A stretch of DNA of 64,000 nucleotides. Origin: Cellulomonas wangleii (GTDB lineage Bacteria > Actinomycetota > Actinomycetes > Actinomycetales > Cellulomonadaceae). The position numbers and the translations under genes are program-made. Shown piece by piece: positions 24,194 through 30,693 of this stretch. The stretch covers positions 1,550,001 through 1,614,000 of the forward strand of contig NZ_CP074405.1 of assembly GCF_018388445.1 (NCBI RefSeq). The letters run 5' to 3'. The notes beneath the pieces were generated by a model. The model did not search any database. It saw only the letters and a program-made list of their open reading frames with translations, and had not been told where the DNA came from. Within the stretch, counting starts at the first letter, position 1. Every line of letters starts with the position of its first letter.

Positions 24194-26157
24194 GCACTGC
24201 CGCACGCGAGGTGTCGACCGCCGACCGTCCCGCCGGCACGCCCGGCCGTCTGCCGTGGTGGACCCCGGGGGACTGGAACGGCCTGTTCGGCCTCGGCACC
24301 AACGTCCTGCTCAACGTCATCGTCCTGACGGGCCTGTGCCTGGCGGTCGTCCAGATCCCCGGCGACACCGTCTACGGGCGGATCCTGCCCGCCCTGGGTA
24401 TCGCGCTGCCGCTGGGCAACATCTGGTACGCCGTGCTCGCACGGCGGCTCGCCCGCCGGGAGGGCCGCTCCGACGTGGCGGCGCTGCCGTACGGGCCGAG
24501 CGTGCCGCACACGTTCATCGTCGTCTTCGTCGTCATGCTGCCGGTGCTGCTGCGCACGCAGGACCCGCTGGCCGCCTGGCGTGCGGGCCTGGCCTGGGCG
24601 TTCATCATCGGCTGCATCGTCCTGCTCGGGGCGGTCTTCGGCCCGTGGATCCGGCGCTGGACGCCGCGGGCGGCGCTCCTCGGCGCGCTCGCGGGCATCT
24701 CGATCACGTTCATCTCGATGAGCCCGGCCGCGCAGATGTGGCAGGCGCCGTGGATCGCGTTCGTGGCCTTCGGGTTCATCCTCGTCGGCTGGCTCGGGGG
24801 GCGTCGCATGCCCTTCGGTGCTCCTGTCGGCCTGGTCGCGGTCCTCGTCGCGACGGCGGTCGCCTGGGCCGCGGTCGCCGCCGGCTGGTCGGGCATCCTC
24901 GAGCCGAGCGCGGTCACGCAGTCGGTCGCGGACCTCGCGCTGCACCTGCCGCTGCCGTCGGCGGACGTCGTCACGGGGCTGCAGGACATCGCCCCCCTGC
25001 TGGCCTCGGCGATCCCGCTGGGCATCTACAACTTCACCGAGGGCATGACCAACGTGGAGTCGGCCGCCGCGGCGGGGGACCGGTACTCCGCCCGGCAGGT
25101 GCTCACGGCCGACGGGCTCGGCGCGGTCGTCGGGTCGTTCCTCGGCTCGCCGTTCCCGCCCGCGGTGTACATCGGGCACCCGGGCTGGAAGGCGGTCGGC
25201 GGACGGGTGGGGTACTCGCTGGCGACGGGGGTCGTCGTCGGTCTCGTGTGCTTCACCGGCCTGGTCGGCACGTTCCTGGCGGTGTTCCCCATGCAGGCGC
25301 TCGTCCCGGTCCTGCTGTACATCGGCCTCGTCATCGGCGCCCAGGCGTTCGACGTCAACCCGCGGCGGTACGCGCCGGCGATCGTGCTGGCGATCGTCCC
25401 CAGCCTCGCCGAGTGGGCGACCGGGCTGATCGACAACGCGCTCGCGGCGGCGGGCACGTCCGCGGAAGAGGTCGGGACCGGTGCGCTCATCGCCAACGGC
25501 GTCGTCTACGACGGGCTGCGGCTGCTCGGGCAGGGGGCCGTGCTCGTCGGCATCCTGCTGGGCGCGATCGCGTGTTTCGTGATCGACCGCCGCCTGTACG
25601 CGGCGGCGATCACGTCCGGCATCGCCGCGGTGCTGTCGTTCTTCGGGCTCGTCAACGCCGTCGAGGTGGGCGTCAACGCGTCCCCGGCCGTGACGACCGG
25701 CTACGTCCTGCTCGCCGTGCTGCTCGCGGCGTTCGGGTGGCGCCTGCGGCACGAGCGGGACGACGCGCTGGACGACGAGCTGCTCTTCGTCAACGGCAGC
25801 CTCATGCGAGGCCTCGAGCTGCACGGGCACCTCGACGGCGCCGAGCTGGTGGAGGAGACGACGACCGCACCGCGGTACCGCGTGCACGCCGTCGACGGCC
25901 GGCACCCGGGCATGTACCGCGTCGCGGACGACGAGGAGGGGGCGGCCGTCCACGGCGAGCTGTACCGGGTGCCGGCCGAGGTGCTGGTGCGGGTGATCGA
26001 GGGCGAGCCCGCCGGGCTGTACCGGGGGCCGGTGGAGCTCGCGGACGGGCGTCTCGTGCCCGGCATCCTCGACCACCGGGCGAGGGCGCAGGAGCACCCC
26101 GAGATCACGCAGCACGGCGGCTGGCGGCAGTACCTGGCGACGACGTCGCCGGCCTGA
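24190..26157 (+). CDS. NCS2-type nucleobase/ureide permease with allophanate-hydrolase C-terminal-like domain
   Basis: A 655-residue two-part protein. Residues about 25-520 are a 12-14 helix membrane domain of the xanthine/uracil permease type (GLGTNVLLNVIVLTGLCL, PFGAPVGLVAVLVATAVAW, NFTEGMTNVESAAAAGD, PPAVYIGHPGWK). Residues about 528-655 are soluble and resemble the C-terminal domain of allophanate hydrolase (AtzF): LLFVNGSLMRGLELHGHL, TTTAPRYRVHAV, GPVELADGRLVPGIL and EITQHGGWRQYLA. It overlaps the previous stop by ATGA and closes the operon. Proposed: importer of the ureido compound metabolised by the preceding genes. The role of the tail is unknown. Confidence 0.82.
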   Translation: MSTAAREVSTADRPAGTPGRLPWWTPGDWNGLFGLGTNVLLNVIVLTGLCLAVVQIPGDTVYGRILPALGIALPLGNIWYAVLARRLARREGRSDVAALPYGPSVPHTFIVVFVVMLPVLLRTQDPLAAWRAGLAWAFIIGCIVLLGAVFGPWIRRWTPRAALLGALAGISITFISMSPAAQMWQAPWIAFVAFGFILVGWLGGRRMPFGAPVGLVAVLVATAVAWAAVAAGWSGILEPSAVTQSVADLALHLPLPSADVVTGLQDIAPLLASAIPLGIYNFTEGMTNVESAAAAGDRYSARQVLTADGLGAVVGSFLGSPFPPAVYIGHPGWKAVGGRVGYSLATGVVVGLVCFTGLVGTFLAVFPMQALVPVLLYIGLVIGAQAFDVNPRRYAPAIVLAIVPSLAEWATGLIDNALAAAGTSAEEVGTGALIANGVVYDGLRLLGQGAVLVGILLGAIACFVIDRRLYAAAITSGIAAVLSFFGLVNAVEVGVNASPAVTTGYVLLAVLLAAFGWRLRHERDDALDDELLFVNGSLMRGLELHGHLDGAELVEETTTAPRYRVHAVDGRHPGMYRVADDEEGAAVHGELYRVPAEVLVRVIEGEPAGLYRGPVELADGRLVPGILDHRARAQEHPEITQHGGWRQYLATTSPA

Positions 26158-26168
26158 CGGCTCCCGCG

Positions 26169-26213
26169 GCCGGGACCGGCGCGCGACCCCTCGGGGGGCG
26201 CGCCGGTCCCGGC
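26169..26213. terminator. bidirectional hairpin terminator
   Basis: Perfect 16-bp arms (26169-26184 and 26198-26213, GCCGGGACCGGCGCGC and its complement), loop of 13 bases, between the convergent permease and MerR genes. It fills nearly the whole 57-bp gap. Confidence 0.85.
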
Positions 26214-26214
26214 G

Positions 26215-26973
26215 TCACAGGTGGCGCGCGGCGTACTCGTGCAGGGCGTCCCGCACGAAGGCGGCACCCCGCTCGTCGTCGCCGTAGACGCGGGCGAACC
26301 GCGGGTCGGCGACGTACATGTCGGCCAGCCCGAGCACGTACCCGCGGGCCGGGGCGTCGCCCTCGCGGGGCGTCCCGGGCACGTCGCGCAGCCACTGCAC
26401 GTGCCGGCGCGCGAGCTCCTGCGCCTCGTCCGACGCGGGGTCGGTGCCCGCGGCGGCCGCCGCCGCCCAGTCCCGGGCGAGCGCCGCCGAGCGCTCCTGC
26501 CACGCGGTGCGCTCGTCGTCGCTCCGGCTGCGCCACCAGGCGTCACCGGCGGCGTACGCGTCGGCACCCCAGCGTTCCTCGACCTCCTGCCGGTGCTGCG
26601 TGTGGTCGAACCCGTCGAACATCTCCTCGACCATCAGGTCGCCTCCCTCGTCGCGTGCGGTGAGCGTCCGGCGCACCGAGGCCGCCTGGCGGGCGAGCCG
26701 GTCCTGCTCGGCCGTGAGCCACGCGAGGTGCCGGCGCAGCGCCGTCGCCTCGTCCGTCTCGCGGTCCAGCACCCGGCGGATCTCGGCCAGGCCGAGCCCC
26801 AGGTCGCGCAGCAGCAGGATGCGCTGCAGCCGCACGAGGGCGGCGTCGTCGTACCAGCGGTACCCGGTGCCGGCGACGCGGCTGGGGGCGAGCAGACCGA
26901 TCGCGTCGTAGTGACGCAGGGCGCGGCTCGTCGTGCCTGTCAGCCGGGCGACCTCCTGGATCGACGCCTCCAC
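26215..26973 (-). CDS. MerR-family regulator with TipA-type effector domain
   Basis: A 252-residue regulator. An N-terminal MerR winged helix (SIQEVARLTGTTSRALRHYDAIGLLAPSR, GYRWYDDAALVRLQRILLLRDLG) is followed by a coiled coil and a TipAS-like C-terminal domain (about 130-252) of the kind that binds thiopeptides or other drugs. The GTG is chosen because GGAGGAG lies just upstream and because the longer ATG form (27039) would run through the promoter. It is preceded by a MerR-type promoter with a 19-bp spacer, so it probably activates itself on ligand binding. The inducer is unknown. Confidence 0.85.
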   Translation of the reverse strand: MEASIQEVARLTGTTSRALRHYDAIGLLAPSRVAGTGYRWYDDAALVRLQRILLLRDLGLGLAEIRRVLDRETDEATALRRHLAWLTAEQDRLARQAASVRRTLTARDEGGDLMVEEMFDGFDHTQHRQEVEERWGADAYAAGDAWWRSRSDDERTAWQERSAALARDWAAAAAAGTDPASDEAQELARRHVQWLRDVPGTPREGDAPARGYVLGLADMYVADPRFARVYGDDERGAAFVRDALHEYAARHL

Positions 26974-27008
26974 GGCTCCTCCTCGACCTCGGTGTGCGGA
27001 CCCGGTCG

Positions 27009-27039
27009 ACGGTAGGAGCTGACGCGACGTCAAGGTCAA
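27009..27039 (-). promoter_or_regulatory. MerR-type promoter, 19-bp spacer with central palindrome
   Basis: On the minus strand TTGACC (27034-27039) and TACCGT (27009-27014) are separated by 19 bases, the over-long spacing typical of MerR-activated promoters. Inside the spacer, TGACG-TCG-CGTCA (27020-27032) is a perfect dyad. The predicted +1 lies about 29 bases before the GTG. Confidence 0.7.
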
Positions 27040-27067
27040 GCGGGTCGGTGCGGGCGCCGCCCCCTCG

Positions 27068-27928
27068 TCAGGAGGTGGGGCCGCCTTCGCGCAGCCAGCG
27101 CGAGTCGTCGTTGACGTACGCGTAGTACAGCCCGATCAGCAGCCCGCCGCCGACGAAGTTGCCGATCAGCGCCAGCCCGACGTTGCCGGCGGCCAGCCCC
27201 ACGTCGATGCCCTCCTGCAACCCGACGATGGTGAACAGCACCGTGTTGGCGACCGAGTGCTCCAGCCCGAGGAAGGCGAAGATGAAGACGGCCACGATCA
27301 TGACGAGCGACTTGGTCAGGTCGTCGCCGATCAGGCCGTTGTAGACCAGCAGCATCGCGAGGTTGATGCAGAAGTTGCAGAGCACCGCCCGCACCACCAG
27401 GTCGCCCCACCCCGTCGGTCCGTCGGCGACGAACGCGAGCTTGTGGTCGACCGCGGTGACCATCTGGTCGAGGGTGGCGCCCTCCGTGAGCGTCGAGTAC
27501 CGCAGCAGCACCGCCACCAGCAGCCCGCCGACGAAGTTCCCGACGAAGCACAGGCCCAGCAGCCGCAGCGCGCGGCCCCACGTGGTGCGGCGGTGGTAGG
27601 CCCCGATCGAGACGATCATCATGTTCGAGGTCAGCAGCTCGGACCGCGAGTAGTAGATGAACACCAGCGCCCAGCCGAACAGGACGGCGCCCGCCATCCG
27701 ACCGACCAGGTACAGCGAGGTGCCGCCGACCGTGATCTGCGCGAACGCGGACACGACGGCGTAGTGCGCCCCGTACAGCAGCCCGATGATGATCCCCGCC
27801 ATCGCAGCGCGCATGAGGTAGCGGCGGCCCAGCGCGCCCGCCATGGTGGTCTTGGTCTCCAGCGCCTCGAGCACGGTGCTGATGAAGTGCTTGCCCGGGA
27901 ACAGCGGGGACTCGGTACCGGCGCTCAC
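27068..27928 (-). CDS. formate/nitrite transporter (FNT) family channel
   Basis: Pentameric inner-membrane channel protein for formate, nitrite or a related small anion; 286 residues from the chosen GTG. Six membrane segments are visible (AAMAGIIIGLLYGAHYAVV, MAGAVLFGWALVFIYY, LLGLCFVGNFVGGLLVAVL, LVVRAVLCNFCINLAMLLV, LVMIVAVFIFAFLGLEHSVAN, ALIGNFVGGGLLIGLYYAYV). The GNFVGG and LEHSVAN motifs mark the half-helix constrictions of FNT channels. The cytoplasmic N-terminus is short. It shares an upstream region of about 90 bp with the phosphoribosyltransferase gene. Substrate uncertain. Confidence 0.87.
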   Translation of the reverse strand: MSAGTESPLFPGKHFISTVLEALETKTTMAGALGRRYLMRAAMAGIIIGLLYGAHYAVVSAFAQITVGGTSLYLVGRMAGAVLFGWALVFIYYSRSELLTSNMMIVSIGAYHRRTTWGRALRLLGLCFVGNFVGGLLVAVLLRYSTLTEGATLDQMVTAVDHKLAFVADGPTGWGDLVVRAVLCNFCINLAMLLVYNGLIGDDLTKSLVMIVAVFIFAFLGLEHSVANTVLFTIVGLQEGIDVGLAAGNVGLALIGNFVGGGLLIGLYYAYVNDDSRWLREGGPTS

Positions 27929-28016
27929 AGCACCACGGTGGCACACATCGGAGCAGGTCTGCGCGCGGGACGCGCGGCCGGTGCGCACGCCCGGGTACGT
28001 GCGGGACCATGGAGGC

Positions 28017-28529
28017 ATGACGACGACGGAGGCCGCGCCCGGGCAGGACCTGCCGACCGAGCGCGAGGTGCTGGACTGGACGACGTTCGGCGCCGCGACG
28101 CGCGAGGTGGCCCAGACGGTCGTGGACTCCGGGTACGTGCCCGACGTCGTCGTGTCGGTCGCGCGCGGCGGCCTGCCGCCCGGCGGGGCGATCGCCTACG
28201 CGCTGGGCACCAAGGCCGTCGGCACCATGAACGTCGAGTTCTACACGGGCATCGACAGCACGCTGCCGGAGCCGCAGCTGCTGCCCCCGCTGCTGGACAC
28301 CGACGCGATGCGCGGGCTCCGCGCGCTCGTCGTCGACGACGTCGCCGACTCCGGTGAGACGCTCGCCCTGGTCAAGCGGCTGCTGTCCGCGCACTGCGCG
28401 GAGGTGCGCACCGCCGTGCTGTACGCCAAGCCGCGCTCGGTGATCGACCCGGACTACGTGTGGCGCCGCACCGACCTGTGGATCACGTTCCCGTGGTCGG
28501 CGCTGCCGCCCGTCCGGCCGACGCGCTGA
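28017..28529 (+). CDS. type-I phosphoribosyltransferase
   Basis: A 170-residue PRTase-fold protein. The PRPP loop is LVVDDVADSGETLALV (about residues 103-118), and an early SVARGGLPPG loop supplies the PPi-binding turn. This resembles stand-alone hypoxanthine/xanthine-type phosphoribosyltransferases found widely in actinobacteria. No strong ribosome site besides GGAGG immediately before the ATG. Its last 47 bases overlap the end of the convergent HAD gene. The base specificity cannot be read. Confidence 0.8.
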   Translation: MTTTEAAPGQDLPTEREVLDWTTFGAATREVAQTVVDSGYVPDVVVSVARGGLPPGGAIAYALGTKAVGTMNVEFYTGIDSTLPEPQLLPPLLDTDAMRGLRALVVDDVADSGETLALVKRLLSAHCAEVRTAVLYAKPRSVIDPDYVWRRTDLWITFPWSALPPVRPTR

Positions 28530-29199
28530 GCTCGGCCCGCCCGGGCGTACGGAGCGTCGCCAGCACCCTCTCGGCCAGGCGGTCGACCGTCGGGACGACC
28601 TCGAGCGCACCGACGCGCGCGAGCTCGCCCGGCTGCGCGTAGCCCCACGCGACGCCGACGCAGTCGACGCCGTGGGCGCGCGCACCGTGCGCGTCGTGCT
28701 CACGGTCGCCCACCATGAGCACGGGCCCGGCGGGTCGCAGCGCGTCCAGGGCCGCCGCGACGACCGTCGCCTTCGACGACGGCACGTGGTCGAGCGGTGC
28801 CCCGAACACCCCCTCGAGCAGGGGCGCGAGCCCGAAGCGCTCGCAGATGGGTCCGGCGAAGACCTCGGGCTTGCTGGTCGCCACCGCCAGCCGCACGCCC
28901 GCGTCGTGCAGGACCGTGAGCTGCTCCGGGACGCCCGGGTAGACGCTGTTCTGCCACATCCCGGTCTCGCGGAAGTACGCGCGGTACGCGGCGATCGCCT
29001 CGGGCACGCGGTCGGCCGGGACGTCGAACAGGGCGAACGACTCGGCGAGCGGCGGGCCGACGAACCGCCGCAGCGCGGTCGCGTCCGGCACGGGCAGCCC
29101 CAGCGCGGTGAACGCGACGCGGGCGCTCGCGGCGATGCCGGGGTAGGAGTCGGTGAGGGTGCCGTCGAGGTCCAGCAGGACCAGGGGTGCGTGGGTCAT
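28483..29199 (-). CDS. HAD-superfamily phosphatase (phosphoglycolate-phosphatase-like), paralogue 2
   Basis: A 238-residue HAD hydrolase of the Gph/PgmB subclass. Motif I DLDGTLTDS (nucleophile Asp), motif II VATSKPE, motif III Lys in PSSKATVV and motif IV MVGDREHDAHGARAHG are complete. Its tail (about 15 residues) is encoded inside the end of the opposing phosphoribosyltransferase gene. The start could be any of three closely spaced Met codons; the innermost is given. It stands 8 bases after the stop of a clear paralogue, suggesting tandem duplication. Substrate unknown; 5'-nucleotides or phosphoglycolate are possible. Confidence 0.82.
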   Translation of the reverse strand: MTHAPLVLLDLDGTLTDSYPGIAASARVAFTALGLPVPDATALRRFVGPPLAESFALFDVPADRVPEAIAAYRAYFRETGMWQNSVYPGVPEQLTVLHDAGVRLAVATSKPEVFAGPICERFGLAPLLEGVFGAPLDHVPSSKATVVAAALDALRPAGPVLMVGDREHDAHGARAHGVDCVGVAWGYAQPGELARVGALEVVPTVDRLAERVLATLRTPGRAELSASAGRAAAPTTGT

Positions 29200-29207
29200 C
29201 CCGGCCA

Positions 29208-29900
29208 TCATCCCAGGGTGCGGGGGCCTCGGCCCGTCACGCGGGCGAGCACCGCGGCGGGGACGTCGGCGGGCGACGCGAGCACCTCGACGGCGCCCGC
29301 CGCGAGCAGCTCCTCGGCGCCGCCGTAGCCCCACAGGGCACCGAGGCAGGGCAGGCCGTGCTCGGCGGCGCCGTGCACGTCGTGCTCCCGGTCACCGAGC
29401 ATGACGGCGCGGTACCCGGTGTCGCCGACGGTCCCGCGCACCCACGTCAGCGCCCGCCCGATGATCTCGCCCTTGGTCTCCGACTCGTCGTCGGGTGCGC
29501 CGACCACGTGGTCGAGGAGCGGCGTGAGACCGGTCTCGGCGCAGATCGGCTCCGCCCAGCGCAGCGGCTTGGCCGTGGCGACCACGAGCAGCACCCCGGC
29601 CTCGCGCAGCGTGACCAGGGCCTCGGGGATGCCGTCGAACACCCGGGTGTCCCACACGCCCTCGCGGCCGAAGTGCTCGCCGTAGCCGGTGATCGCGGCG
29701 TCCACCAGGTCGACGGGCACGCCGTGCGTCGTGAACGACCACGCGATCGGCGGCCCGGCGAACGAGCGCATCGTCGCCTCGTCGGGGGCCGGCAGGCCGA
29801 CCGCGGCGTAGGCGGCGCGCACCGACGCGACGATGCCGGAGGCGGAGTCCATGAGCGTGCCGTCGAGGTCGAGCAGGGCAACGGGTCGAGCGGTGGTCAT
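29208..29900 (-). CDS. HAD-superfamily phosphatase, paralogue 1
   Basis: A 230-residue HAD hydrolase with motif I DLDGTLMDS, motif II VATAKPLRW, motif III Lys in ESETKGEIIG and motif IV MLGDREHDVHGAAEHG. It aligns along its whole length with the gene just downstream (shared FAGPP/FVGPP, the CAETGLTPLLDHV / CERFGLAPLLEGV pair and ALWGYGGAEEL / AWGYAQPGEL). The pair is co-oriented with an 8-base gap. The start ATG lies about 87 bases from the divergent DUF2975-like gene. Confidence 0.82.
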   Translation of the reverse strand: MTTARPVALLDLDGTLMDSASGIVASVRAAYAAVGLPAPDEATMRSFAGPPIAWSFTTHGVPVDLVDAAITGYGEHFGREGVWDTRVFDGIPEALVTLREAGVLLVVATAKPLRWAEPICAETGLTPLLDHVVGAPDDESETKGEIIGRALTWVRGTVGDTGYRAVMLGDREHDVHGAAEHGLPCLGALWGYGGAEELLAAGAVEVLASPADVPAAVLARVTGRGPRTLG

Positions 29901-29952
29901 GGGCCGATGGTGCCTGGTCGCCCTCGGGTCGGGCCAATCACCTGCTTGCCTC

Positions 29953-29990
29953 TTGACAGTCGACAGAGATCTATCGAGACTCGATAGATG
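29953..29990 (+). promoter_or_regulatory. strong -35, leaderless promoter with palindromic operator
   Basis: TTGACA (29953-29958), 17 bases, GAGACT (29976-29981), six bases, then ATG. A perfect dyad with 10-bp arms (ATCTATCGAG and CTCGATAGAT) around one central A covers 29969-29989, overlapping the -10 and the start codon. A repressor bound here would block transcription completely. This is the best -35 seen in the window. Confidence 0.65.
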
Positions 29991-30536
29991 ACGACCTCAC
30001 GCCGGCTCGTGCTCCGCATCGCTCTGGTGATCCTGCTGGCCGGCTCGCTCCTGCTCCAGGGGTTCCTGCCGGTGCTGGCGGAGGCGGTGGGCGGCGGGTA
30101 CACCGAGACCGAGCGGCTCGTCGTGCCCTACGCACTGACCGCGATCGCGGCGGTCGCGTGCCTCCAGGTGTGCCTCGTCGCCGGGTGGTGGCTGCTGGCC
30201 CGCGCACGCCGGGGCGAGCTCGTCGCGCCACGCTCCCTGCGGGGCGTCGACGCGGCCACCGCGGGGATGGTCGCCGCGACCGTGCTCGCGGCGGCGCCCC
30301 TGGCCCACCTGCTCGTCGTCGTCGGGGTCGGAGGGCCCGGGGTCGTCCTCGCGCTGGTCGCGTGCGTGGCCGGCGGTGCCGGCCTCACGCGGGTGCTCCG
30401 CTCGCTGCGGGCGGACCTGCGATGCGCTCACACCACGGACGCCGATAGACTGCCCGCACAGGCATCGACCCGGCCATCACCGGTGAGCCTCCGGAAGAAC
30501 GGGATCGCGCGTCCTCGTGGCGCGGGTCCTCAGTAG
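29988..30536 (+). CDS. DUF2975-like integral membrane protein with read-through C-terminal tail
   Basis: Small membrane protein with four predicted helices (about 8-30, 46-70, 88-111, 114-136), resembling DUF2975 proteins, which usually end near LRSLRADL and are followed by a small YozG-type HTH gene. Here that region (about residue 145) is followed by about 37 further residues of low complexity encoded by the beginning of the ileS T-box leader, and no HTH gene follows. The expected stop may have been lost. Function of the family is unknown. Confidence 0.6.
   Translation: MTTSRRLVLRIALVILLAGSLLLQGFLPVLAEAVGGGYTETERLVVPYALTAIAAVACLQVCLVAGWWLLARARRGELVAPRSLRGVDAATAGMVAATVLAAAPLAHLLVVVGVGGPGVVLALVACVAGGAGLTRVLRSLRADLRCAHTTDADRLPAQASTRPSPVSLRKNGIARPRGAGPQ
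30446..30451 (+). promoter_or_regulatory. ileS: probable -10 of the ileS leader transcript
   Basis: TAGACT about seven bases before the likely leader start (A at 30458). The -35 is weak. The element lies inside the 3' part of the DUF2975-like gene. Confidence 0.5.
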
Positions 30537-30690
30537 AACCGGACGGGGCAGGCCCGTCACAGCCGCAGGCGAGAGGCCGGGGACCCGTCCCCGGCAAGCG
30601 AGGTGGTACCGCGGTGGTGCCCGGCCGGTCCGGGTGGCGTCGTCCTCGTGGCCGTACCGCACCCTCGGGTGCGCGAGACCAGGAGCACCG
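30458..30690 (+). ncRNA. T-box leader (actinobacterial translational type) of ileS
   Basis: tRNA-Ile-sensing riboswitch. The short stem I carries the specifier AUC (30476-30478) in GGCCATCACCGGTGAGC, with CGGAAGAACG as in actinobacterial ileS leaders. The T-box consensus AGGTGGTACCGCGG spans 30601-30614, with UGGU (30603-30606) to pair with an uncharged tRNA NCCA end. Instead of a terminator, a hairpin near 30668-30688 (GGTGC with GCACC) encloses the AGGAG ribosome site, so control is probably of translation initiation. Uncharged tRNA-Ile would free the site. Confidence 0.9.
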
Positions 30691-30693
30691 ACC

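Noticed and set aside
26974..27039. Longer start of the MerR gene at the upstream ATG
   Set aside because: That reading would run through the -35, dyad and -10 of the MerR-type promoter, while the GTG has a strong ribosome site.
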